A DNA stretch of 64,000 nt from Halomonas sp. I5-271120 (lineage in GTDB: Bacteria > Pseudomonadota > Gammaproteobacteria > Pseudomonadales > Halomonadaceae), in contig NZ_CP130701.1 of NCBI RefSeq assembly GCF_030553075.1, positions 2,232,001-2,296,000 on the forward strand. Reading direction: 5' to 3'. The position numbers and the translations under genes were made by a program. Of this stretch, positions 40,217 through 47,269 are shown piece by piece (position 1 is the first letter of the stretch; each line of letters starts with the position of its first letter). Below the pieces are notes generated by a model that was not told where the DNA came from, made no database searches, and saw only the letters and a program-made list of their open reading frames with translations.

Positions 40217-40250
40217 AGAGTATAAGTGATGCGAGAGTGTAAGTGATGCG
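40217..40250 (-). repeat. 17-bp tandem duplication just after the iscS stop
   Basis: Two units, AGAGTATAAGTGATGCG and AGAGTGTAAGTGATGCG (one mismatch), end one base from the iscS TGA. Confidence 0.85.
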
Positions 40251-40251
40251 G

Positions 40252-41400
40252 TCAGCGACGCAGCGCCGGCACGGCATGCCGGAGTTCGGCGATGGCGGTG
40301 TCGATGTCGGCCTCGGTGGTGAAGCGGCCGACGCTGAAGCGCAGCGAGGCCAGGGCCTGCGCCCGGGGCACGCCGATGCCCTTCAGTACATAGGACGGCT
40401 CGACGCTTGCCGAGTTGCAGGCCGACCCGGTGGAAATCGCCAGGCCGCGCAGCGCCATCAGCAGCGACTCGCCGTCCAGGCCGCTGAAGGCCAGGTTGAT
40501 GATGTGCGGCACCGACACCCGGGTGTCGGTGTTGCGGTGCAGGCCCTCGAGCCCCTCGAGGCCATCCAGGAAGCGCTGCTGAAGGGCACTGGCGTGGGCG
40601 CGATCAGCGTCGCCTTCGCTGGCCGCCTGGGCAAAGGCCTCGCCCATGCCGACGATCTGATGAGTCGGCAGGGTGCCCGAACGCATGCCGCGCTCGTGGC
40701 CGCCGCCGTGGATCAGCGCCTCGATTCGCAGGTCCGGGTCGCGCTTCACATAGAGTGCGCCGATGCCCTTGGGGCCATAGGCCTTGTGGGCCGACAGCGA
40801 CAGCAGATCGATGCCCATGGCGGTGACGTCGAGCGGCAGCTTGCCCGGCGCCTGGGCAGCATCGACGTGGAAGGTCGCGCCGCGAGCATGCACGACCTCT
40901 GACAGGGCCGTGAGGTCATTGATGGTGCCGAGCTCATTGTTGACCGCCATCAGCGAGACCAGCGCGGTGTCGTCGCGCATGGCGTCGGCGAGCTGGTCAG
41001 GCGTGATGCGGCCGTCGGCGCCGGGCTTAAGCCAGGTCACCTCGAACCCTTCCGCCTCGAGGGCCTTGGCGGTGTCGACGACCGCCTTGTGTTCGATGAT
41101 CGAGGTCACCAGATGGCGGCCCCGGGCGCGATTGGCGCGCATGAAGCCGGTCAGGGCCAGGTTATCGGCCTCGGTGGCGCCGCTGGTCCAGACGATCTCT
41201 CGGGGATCGGCGCCGATCAGGTCGGCGACCTGGCGGCGTGCGCCCTCGACCGCCTGTTCGGCCAGCCAGCCGGCGATATGGCTGCGCGACGCCGGGTTGG
41301 CGTAGGTGCCATCCATGGTCAGGTGACGCGCCATCACCTCGGCGACTCGCGGGTCGACGGGCGTGGTGGCAGCATAATCGAGATAGACGGGAGCGCTCAT
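40252..41400 (-). CDS. iscS: Cysteine desulfurase IscS, C-terminally short
   Basis: PLP enzyme that takes sulfur from cysteine for Fe-S clusters and tRNA thiolation. 382 residues begin VYLDYAATTPVDPRVAEVM; the PLP-Lys is in SLSAHKAYGPKG and the persulfide Cys is C328 in STGSACNSAS, at the E. coli position. The protein stops at HAVPALRR, lacking the roughly 20-residue tail (SPLWEMYKQG and beyond in E. coli) that docks IscU. No iscU, hscB, hscA or fdx follows. The sulfur acceptor in this organism is therefore in question. Confidence 0.93.
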   Translation of the reverse strand: MSAPVYLDYAATTPVDPRVAEVMARHLTMDGTYANPASRSHIAGWLAEQAVEGARRQVADLIGADPREIVWTSGATEADNLALTGFMRANRARGRHLVTSIIEHKAVVDTAKALEAEGFEVTWLKPGADGRITPDQLADAMRDDTALVSLMAVNNELGTINDLTALSEVVHARGATFHVDAAQAPGKLPLDVTAMGIDLLSLSAHKAYGPKGIGALYVKRDPDLRIEALIHGGGHERGMRSGTLPTHQIVGMGEAFAQAASEGDADRAHASALQQRFLDGLEGLEGLHRNTDTRVSVPHIINLAFSGLDGESLLMALRGLAISTGSACNSASVEPSYVLKGIGVPRAQALASLRFSVGRFTTEADIDTAIAELRHAVPALRR

Positions 41401-41430
41401 GGTGATCCGGTTGACAGTGAGGTAACGGAG

Positions 41431-41910
41431 TCAGGGCGCCGTCGGCGACGACACGGCGATGGTGTCCTCGTCGGCGCGCAGCCGCTGGCGCTTGGCGATA
41501 TTCTTGACCTCGTGGCGGTTGACTAGCTCGCCGAGGCTGATGCCGTCGAGAAAGCCGTGGATCTCCTTCGAGAGATCGCACCACAGGTGGTGGGTCAGGC
41601 AGGTGTCGCCCTGCTGGCAGTCGGACAACCCCTGGCAGCGGGTGGCGTCCACCGACTCGTTGACCGCATCGATGACCCGTGCGACCGAAATATCCACCGG
41701 GTCACCAGCCAACAGATAGCCGCCCCCGGGACCGCGCACGCTCTTGACCAGGCCGGCGCGACGCAGACGCGAGAACAGCTGCTCAAGATAGGACAGCGAG
41801 ATCTCCTGGCGCTTGGAAATGTCGGCCAGGCTGGTGGGCGTGGCGGCGCCATTCATCGCCAGATCGAGCATCGCGGTGACGGCGTAACGTCCTTTGGTGG
41901 TCAAGCGCAT
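41431..41910 (-). CDS. iscR: IscR, [2Fe-2S] Rrf2-family regulator
   Basis: A 159-residue Rrf2 transcription factor. The winged helix [18 protein letters not shown] to [10 protein letters not shown] is canonical and the cluster ligands C92, C98, C104 and H107 are exactly where they lie in E. coli IscR. It senses Fe-S demand and represses its own operon. The start at ATG 41910 matches the family; the in-frame extension to 41949 does not. A probable IscR site overlaps its promoter. Confidence 0.96.
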   Translation of the reverse strand: MRLTTKGRYAVTAMLDLAMNGAATPTSLADISKRQEISLSYLEQLFSRLRRAGLVKSVRGPGGGYLLAGDPVDISVARVIDAVNESVDATRCQGLSDCQQGDTCLTHHLWCDLSKEIHGFLDGISLGELVNRHEVKNIAKRQRLRADEDTIAVSSPTAP

Positions 41911-41981
41911 AGCAGAGTCGCACGCAGAGGGTCGAGGACCGACCCGCACGCGGCGGGCCGAAGGATGATCGCTAGACGACC

Positions 41982-42014
41982 ATTATGAGAATCCCGAGTA
42001 TCGCGGTCAACAAT
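41982..42014 (-). promoter_or_regulatory. iscR promoter with candidate type-1 IscR site
   Basis: On the minus strand TTGACC (42010-42005), a 17-base spacer, then CATAAT (41987-41982) form a good sigma-70 promoter. The 25 bases 41990-42014 agree at about 18 positions with the type-1 IscR consensus (ATASYYGACT..AGTCRRSTAT) and cover the -35, as expected for autorepression. Confidence 0.55.
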
Positions 42015-42033
42015 TAGGCCCGGGGCGCTCAAG

Positions 42034-42071
42034 AGGCTTAATTCGGCGCTAAAGGCTTAATTCGGAGCTAA
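42034..42071 (-). repeat. 19-bp tandem duplication just after the cysE stop
   Basis: Units at 42034-42052 and 42053-42071 (AGGCTTAATTCGGCGCTAA, one mismatch); the start of a third, AGGCTCA, contains the cysE stop codon. Confidence 0.85.
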
Positions 42072-42075
42072 AGGC

Positions 42076-42951
42076 TCAGGCGCTTCCGCCGCTTTGCTTG
42101 CGGGGCGCTTCCTGGGCGGCAGTGGCGGGGCCCTTGCCCTGGTCGTCGTCAAGCGGCGGGCAGCAGCTGTCGACATCGGCGAGCACGCCCTCGAAATCCT
42201 CGTCGCGCAGCTCCGGCAGTTGGCCTGCTCGATAGCTGTGGTCGAGCCGGCGCAGGGTCTCGCACATCAGCTCGATGCGGCCATCGACAGCATGCATGTG
42301 GTCAAGCATCGCCTGCATCGAGCGCGCTACCGGGTCGGGCATGTCCTGGCTGACGCCGTAGGCATCGAAACCGAACTTCTGGCGCATCGCCTCGCGGCGG
42401 GCCGGGTCGATGTCGAGGACTTCCTCGCTGTCAGGCTCTTCGCGCTTGACGATCTTGCCGGGAATGCCGACCACGGTAGCGCCGCTCGGCACTGCCTTGG
42501 TGATCACCGCATTGGAGCCGATCTTGGCCCCCGCCCCCACCGTGAAGGGACCGAGAATCTTGGCGCCGGCGCCGACGATCACGCCGTTCTCCAGGGTCGG
42601 GTGACGCTTGCCCTTATGCCAGCTGGTGCCGCCCAGGGTTACGCCCTGGTAGAGGGTCACGTCGTCGCCGACCTCGGTGGTCTCACCGATCACCACGCCC
42701 ATGCCATGGTCGATGAAGAAGCGCCGGCCGATGGTAGCCCCGGGGTGGATTTCGATGCCGGTCAGCACGCGGAACAGCTGCGACAGGGTGCGTGCCAGCC
42801 ACTTGCAGTTCTTCTGCCACAGCCAGTGGCTCAGACGATGCGCCAGCAGGGCATGCAGGCCCGGGTAGTTGGTCAGCACTTCCAGGAAGTTGCGCGCCGC
42901 CGGGTCTCGGGCGAACACGCTGTTAATATCTTCTCGCAGACGACGAAACAT
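42076..42951 (-). CDS. cysE: Serine O-acetyltransferase
   Basis: Makes O-acetylserine from serine and acetyl-CoA for cysteine synthesis. The 291-residue protein starting [17 protein letters not shown] has a helical N-terminus and a left-handed beta-helix with hexapeptide repeats ([41 protein letters not shown]). The C-terminal 90 residues are longer than in E. coli and end in a Gln/Lys/Ser-rich tail. AAGGAT precedes the ATG by eight bases. It is adjacent to iscR, so cysteine supply neighbours cysteine-driven sulfur transfer. Confidence 0.95.
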   Translation of the reverse strand: MFRRLREDINSVFARDPAARNFLEVLTNYPGLHALLAHRLSHWLWQKNCKWLARTLSQLFRVLTGIEIHPGATIGRRFFIDHGMGVVIGETTEVGDDVTLYQGVTLGGTSWHKGKRHPTLENGVIVGAGAKILGPFTVGAGAKIGSNAVITKAVPSGATVVGIPGKIVKREEPDSEEVLDIDPARREAMRQKFGFDAYGVSQDMPDPVARSMQAMLDHMHAVDGRIELMCETLRRLDHSYRAGQLPELRDEDFEGVLADVDSCCPPLDDDQGKGPATAAQEAPRKQSGGSA

Positions 42952-43073
42952 GCGGCAAATCCTTATGGAAGAAAGTCGGCACGCAGCAGAACCGAGCGGA
43001 CTCTGATTATTGGGGCGCCGGTTGTCCGCTGCAAGGCGCCCTCTCACGTCAGCTTATGCAGACGCCCTCATTA

Positions 43074-43907
43074 TCACCCTTGATCGTTACGCGCGGCCTG
43101 CTTCTCGGTGGCGCTGAGAATGCCGCGCAGAATGTTGATCTCCATCTGATCCGGCCGGGCGCGCATATATAGGCGGCGTAGCCGGGCCATCAGCTGGCGG
43201 GGCTTGTCAGGGTCATGGAACTTGAGGGTGATCAGCGTGCGCTCCAGGTGTTCGAAGTAACGCTCCAGATCGGCGTGGCTGGCCGGTGGGTGATCCCAGG
43301 CGATGCCGAAGACGGCCTCATGCTCGGCGCTCGCCGCCGCCTGGTCGGCCTCGGCGTCGCGCTGCGTGGCCGACTCGGTGTCGGCTTCCGGTGCCGGGCC
43401 GCCCGGTTGGTGATCAAGCCAGGCCAGGCGGCATTCATAGGTCAGCACCTGTACGGCGGCGGCCAGGTTCAGCGAGCTGTAGTCCGGGTTGGTGGGGATA
43501 TGCACATGGGCATGACAGCGCTGCAATTCGGCGTTGGTCAGGCCGGTATCCTCGCGGCCGAACACCAGCGCTACCCGGGCATCGGCATCGGCAAGCTCCG
43601 CCGGCAGGCGCTCGCCGAGGGCACGCGGGGTGATCATCGGCCAGGGCAGGGTGCGCGAGCGGGCGCTGGCGCCGACTACCAGCCGGCAGTCGGCCACGGC
43701 GCTTTCCAGGTTGTCGTACACCGGGGCGTGATGGAGGATCTTGTCGGCCCCCGAGGCCCGCGAGATAGCCTCTGCCGAGCGCGACTCGCTGCGCGGCGCG
43801 ACCAGGGCCAGATCGGCGAGGCCCATGTTGTGCATGGCGCGGGCGGTGGCGCCGATATTACCGGGATGGCTGGTGCCGATGAGGACGATGCGAATGCGCT
43901 CGAGCAT
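43074..43907 (-). CDS. trmJ: tRNA (cytidine/uridine-2'-O-)-methyltransferase TrmJ
   Basis: A 277-residue SPOUT enzyme that 2'-O-methylates position 32 of tRNAs. IRIVLIGTSHPGNIGATARAM at the N-terminus, LVFGREDTGLTNAEL and NPDYSSLNLAAAVQVL are the knot motifs. The ATG at 43907 matches the family; a longer reading to 44042 is spurious. An Ala/Glu/Asp-rich insertion (about residues 172-195) precedes a C-terminal helical domain. It is divergent from suhB, the common arrangement. Confidence 0.94.
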   Translation of the reverse strand: MLERIRIVLIGTSHPGNIGATARAMHNMGLADLALVAPRSESRSAEAISRASGADKILHHAPVYDNLESAVADCRLVVGASARSRTLPWPMITPRALGERLPAELADADARVALVFGREDTGLTNAELQRCHAHVHIPTNPDYSSLNLAAAVQVLTYECRLAWLDHQPGGPAPEADTESATQRDAEADQAAASAEHEAVFGIAWDHPPASHADLERYFEHLERTLITLKFHDPDKPRQLMARLRRLYMRARPDQMEINILRGILSATEKQAARNDQG

Positions 43908-44080
43908 GGGGCCAGGGCCTGTCTTGAGTGTCGATGGGCGGCACAGTCTAGCATGCACCACCGGTCGCTTGCGGCCCTTGGCCTGTGCTGTCGATGGCGA
44001 AGGGATGGCGAATCTGCTAGTATACGCCCCGATTTGCGTCACCGTTCTTTAACAGTACCCGACTCCTCGAAGGCCCGATC

Positions 44081-44878
44081 ATGCATCCGATGGTCCAATT
44101 CGGTCTGCGCGCCATGCGTAGTGCCGCCGAACAGTTCGTGCGCATTCGTGAGCGCATCGAAAACTCTCATGATGAACACAATCTCGACCGCCTGCTCGAA
44201 GACGCCGGCCGCAACGTCGAGACGCTGGTGGCCAACCAGCTGTCCCGCGGTTATCCCGAGCACGGCGTTTCCGGTCGCTACATTCCCTACCGTGAGGGTC
44301 AGGGCGAAGGCGGCGATCATCACTGGAAGATCGAACCCTTCCACGGCTATTCCAACTTGAGCGTTGCCGGCAGCGGCTTTGCCCTGTCGCTGGTGTGCCT
44401 GGTCAAGGGTCGTCCCGAACACGCCATTGTGATCTGCCCGTTCGCCGATACCGAATTCCTGGCCAGCCGCGGTCGTGGCGCCCAGCGTAACGGCAAGCGC
44501 ATTCGCGTGCCGAAGACCACGGCCATTGCCGGCTCGCGTCTGGCGATGGGGCTGCCTGAGATGTGGCTGCGCCCGCGTCACCTGCCGACCTACCTGACAC
44601 TGGTGCAGCAGCTCGGCCCGCAGGTCGAAACGCAGATCGCCACCGGCAGCGGCCTGCTCGACCTGGCCGAACTGGCCAGCGGTCGCTGCGATGCGGCCTT
44701 CGTGCTCGGCCTCGAGGAGCAGGACAAACTGGTCGGCACGCTGCTTCTCAAGGAAACCGGCGCTCTGATGGGCACCCCGGACGGCGGCCCCAGCGTCGAG
44801 ATCGAAGGCCAGCTGATGGCCGCCGGTCCGCGCCTCTACAAGGCGATGATGCAGCAGCTCAAGCCGCATATGGTCTGA
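44081..44878 (+). CDS. suhB: SuhB homologue with degenerate inositol-phosphatase site
   Basis: A 265-residue inositol monophosphatase-fold protein. Overall alignment to E. coli SuhB is clear (MHPMVQFGLRAMRSAAEQ; RGRGAQRNGKRIRV; GSGLLDLAELASGRCDA). The metal motif DPLDGTTN is here EPFHGYSN (residues 85-92), the EE pair near residue 67 is lost, and WDFAAGELL has become QDKLVGTLL (D215 kept). Phosphatase activity is therefore doubtful. E. coli SuhB also acts with NusB/NusG in rRNA antitermination and ribosome assembly, a role that does not need catalysis. A terminator follows. Confidence 0.9.
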   Translation: MHPMVQFGLRAMRSAAEQFVRIRERIENSHDEHNLDRLLEDAGRNVETLVANQLSRGYPEHGVSGRYIPYREGQGEGGDHHWKIEPFHGYSNLSVAGSGFALSLVCLVKGRPEHAIVICPFADTEFLASRGRGAQRNGKRIRVPKTTAIAGSRLAMGLPEMWLRPRHLPTYLTLVQQLGPQVETQIATGSGLLDLAELASGRCDAAFVLGLEEQDKLVGTLLLKETGALMGTPDGGPSVEIEGQLMAAGPRLYKAMMQQLKPHMV

Positions 44879-44996
44879 GTGCCCCGCCTCTTGATTGACG
44901 GCTCGTCATTGGCGCGCTGTCATTGGTGCAATGCATGCATCGATTGGCGCAAGGCCTGCATCGATAGCGATAGAAAGAGTTAGAAAGACACAGATG

Positions 44997-45030
44997 AAAC
45001 CCCACATGCTCAGGCGTGTGGGGTTTTTTT
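44997..45030 (+). terminator. Rho-independent terminator after suhB
   Basis: AAACCCCACA / TGTGGGGTTT stem with a ten-base loop followed by seven T. Confidence 0.92.
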
Positions 45031-45084
45031 ATGCCTGCCATCACGCCTTCACAAGGCAGTCAGCCTGACTATCAAAAGACTGCT

Positions 45085-45196
45085 AATGGCCTCGATCGAA
45101 TGGCCTCGATCGAATGGCCTCGATTGAATGGCCTTGATTGAGTGTCCTCGGCTGAAAGGCGATGACTGAAAGGCCACGACTGAATGGCAGTCGATC
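45085..45196. repeat. Degenerate 14-bp x 8 tandem array
   Basis: Eight consecutive 14-bp units from AATGGCCTCGATCG. The first two are identical, the next two differ by one and two bases, and the last four are more diverged, so the array looks polarised. The unit contains the palindrome TCGATCGA across its junction. The array lies between suhB and the epimerase gene in a 423-bp non-coding gap. A 14-bp unit is not a multiple of three, arguing against a coding origin. Confidence 0.85.
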
Positions 45197-45301
45197 AAGA
45201 AGGGCGTGGCTGCTTGTCGGCGCGGATAGCGGGTTGTTGCTAGGATGAGCGGGGTCATCTTATTGCATTAAGCTTTTCGTTCCACCGACTAAGGAATCCA
45301 T

Positions 45302-46192
45302 ATGCGTCTTCTGTTCACTGGCGGCAGCGGAAAGGCGGGTCGCCATGCCACGGCCTATCTTCGCGATCAGGGGCACAGAGTCACCAACCTGGATTGGATG
45401 GCGTCCGATGTGCCCGGCATTACCACCCTCAAGGTGGACCTGACCGACGCCGGTCAGGTGTTCAATGCCTGCCAGGCCTACGCCGGGATCGACGAGCTGG
45501 AACCGGGCACCGGCGTGCCGCGTTACGATGCCATTGTTCACTTCGGGGCCATACCCGCCATACTGCACCGGCCGGACAACGAGACCTACCGCATCAACAC
45601 CTTGAGCACCTACAACGTGCTGGATGCCGCCACTAAGCTAGGCATTCCCAAGGTTATCTTCGCCTCCAGCGAGACCACTTACGGCGTCTGCTTCGCCGAT
45701 GGCGAGAAGAAACCGGACTATCTGCCTGTGGATGAAGACCATCCCACAGTGCCCCAGGATAGCTACGCCATGAGCAAGGTGGTCAACGAGGTGACGGCGC
45801 GCTCCTTCCATGAACGCTCAGGCATCGATATCTACGGTCTGCGCATCAACAACGTCATCGAGCCCCACGAGTACCGCCAGCATTTCCCGGCCTATATGGA
45901 CAACCCGGCGCTGCGTCGTCGCAACATCTTTGCCTATATCGACGCCCGGGACCTGGGGCAGATGGTCGATTGCTGCCTGAAAACGGATGGCCTGGGGTAC
46001 CAGGTGTTCAACGTCGCCAATAACGATATGTCGGTGGGGTTGACCACGGCTCAGGTGATCGAGCGCTTCTATTCTGACGTGCCGGTCAGGCGTGAAATGG
46101 GCGAATTCGAGACCTTTTACTGCATCGAAAAAGCCCGTCGTCTGGTCGGCTTCGCGCCGCGCTACTCCTGGCGAGACGAACTGGGTCAGTAA
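45302..46192 (+). CDS. NAD-dependent epimerase/dehydratase (extended SDR)
   Basis: A 296-residue extended short-chain dehydrogenase. The cofactor loop is MRLLFTGGSGKAGRHATAYL, and the catalytic triad is visible as SSETTYG and DSYAMSK (YxxxK). It resembles sugar epimerases or uronate dehydrogenases, but the substrate is unknown. It interrupts the usual suhB-secF adjacency and is preceded by a tandem array and followed by a duplicated stop region and a terminator. Base composition is not obviously foreign. Confidence 0.85.
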   Translation: MRLLFTGGSGKAGRHATAYLRDQGHRVTNLDWMASDVPGITTLKVDLTDAGQVFNACQAYAGIDELEPGTGVPRYDAIVHFGAIPAILHRPDNETYRINTLSTYNVLDAATKLGIPKVIFASSETTYGVCFADGEKKPDYLPVDEDHPTVPQDSYAMSKVVNEVTARSFHERSGIDIYGLRINNVIEPHEYRQHFPAYMDNPALRRRNIFAYIDARDLGQMVDCCLKTDGLGYQVFNVANNDMSVGLTTAQVIERFYSDVPVRREMGEFETFYCIEKARRLVGFAPRYSWRDELGQ

Positions 46193-46216
46193 CTGGATCA
46201 GTAACTGGATCAGCAA
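46181..46216 (+). repeat. 12-bp x 3 tandem repeat containing the epimerase stop
   Basis: CTGGGTCAGTAA (46181-46192, stop included), CTGGATCAGTAA (46193-46204), CTGGATCAGCAA (46205-46216). In frame this reads LGQ-stop, LDQ-stop, LDQQ. Confidence 0.9.
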
Positions 46217-46274
46217 TCGTTCCAGGCGTTTTACGAAACGTCGTTGACGTTGCGCATCGCCTCACACCAAAAAA

Positions 46275-46301
46275 ACGCCCCCGCTCGATGAGCGGGGGCG
46301 T
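46275..46301. terminator. Bidirectional terminator between epimerase gene and secF
   Basis: ACGCCCCCGCTC / GAGCGGGGGCGT with a three-base loop and an A-run on the left, giving a T-run for the minus-strand secF transcript. Confidence 0.88.
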
Positions 46302-46349
46302 GAGAGTCCGTCAGTGAAACGACGGGGGCGCGTCAGAGTAGGGTGCCTA

Positions 46350-47258
46350 TTAAGGCAGCTCCTCTGCGTCCTCGTTTTCCTTCGGCGCTGGAATCAGGTC
46401 GGTGCGCTGCAGCTTGAGCGGCAGCAGCAGCGCCGAGGCGACGTAGATTGACGAGAAGGTACCCACACCGACGCCGATCAGCAGCGCCACGGCGAAGTTG
46501 TGGATCATGTCGCCGCCCAGTACCAGCAGGGCCAGCAGCACCAGCACCGTGGTACCCGATGTCGCAAGGGTACGGCTCAGGGTCTGGTTGATGGCGTCGT
46601 TGAAGATGGCCGACATGTCATCGATACGCGAAAGACGGATGTTCTCGCGGATCCGGTCGTAGACGATGATGGTGTCGTTCAGCGAGTAGCCGATCACCGC
46701 CAGCACCGCAGCCAGCACCGTCAGGTCGAACTCGATCCGGAACAGCGAGAAGGCGCCAAGCACCAGGATCACGTCGTGAATCAGCGCTACAATCGCGCCG
46801 ACGGCGAACTTGTACTGGAAACGGAAGGCCACGTAGAGCATCACCATGCCCAGCGCTACCAGCATGCCGAGGCCGCTCTGGTCGCGCAGCTGCTCGCCGA
46901 CCTGGGCGCCGACGAATTCGGCCCGCACCAGCGAGACCTGATCGCCGCTGGCGCGCAGCAGGTCAGTGACCTGCTGGCCGACATCGGGGTCGAAGGCCTG
47001 CTGCAGGCGGATCAGGATCTCGTCGGCGGTGCCGAAGGTCTGCACCGAGATATCCTGGAAGCCGGCGGCCTCCAGTGCCTGTCGCACGGTGTCAAGCGAC
47101 GGCGCCGTGTGATAGCTGACCTCGACGAGGGTGCCGCCAGTGAAGTCGAGCCCCAGGCTCAGTTGCTGCACCGCCAGAGACACCAGGGCGATCAGCAGCA
47201 TCACCGCCGAGGTAGTGAAGGCCAGGCGGCGCTTGCCCATGAAATCGAACTGTCGCAT
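46350..47258 (-). CDS. secF: SecF, Sec translocon accessory subunit
   Basis: A 302-residue RND-like membrane protein that with SecD and YajC uses the proton or sodium gradient to pull proteins out of the translocon. It starts MRQFDFMGKRRLAFTTSAV at ATG 47258 (GAGGAG seven bases upstream; the ATG at 47273 would overlap that site). GLDFTGGTLVEV, VIGYSLNDTIIVYDRIREN and TTSGTTVLV-type helices are typical. The start follows the secD stop by 12 bases. Confidence 0.96.
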   Translation of the reverse strand: MRQFDFMGKRRLAFTTSAVMLLIALVSLAVQQLSLGLDFTGGTLVEVSYHTAPSLDTVRQALEAAGFQDISVQTFGTADEILIRLQQAFDPDVGQQVTDLLRASGDQVSLVRAEFVGAQVGEQLRDQSGLGMLVALGMVMLYVAFRFQYKFAVGAIVALIHDVILVLGAFSLFRIEFDLTVLAAVLAVIGYSLNDTIIVYDRIRENIRLSRIDDMSAIFNDAINQTLSRTLATSGTTVLVLLALLVLGGDMIHNFAVALLIGVGVGTFSSIYVASALLLPLKLQRTDLIPAPKENEDAEELP

Positions 47259-47269
47259 CGCTAGGCTCC

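Noticed and set aside
45085..45196. CRISPR-like array
   Set aside because: The 14-bp units are directly abutting with no spacers and no cas genes are nearby; it is a simple tandem repeat.
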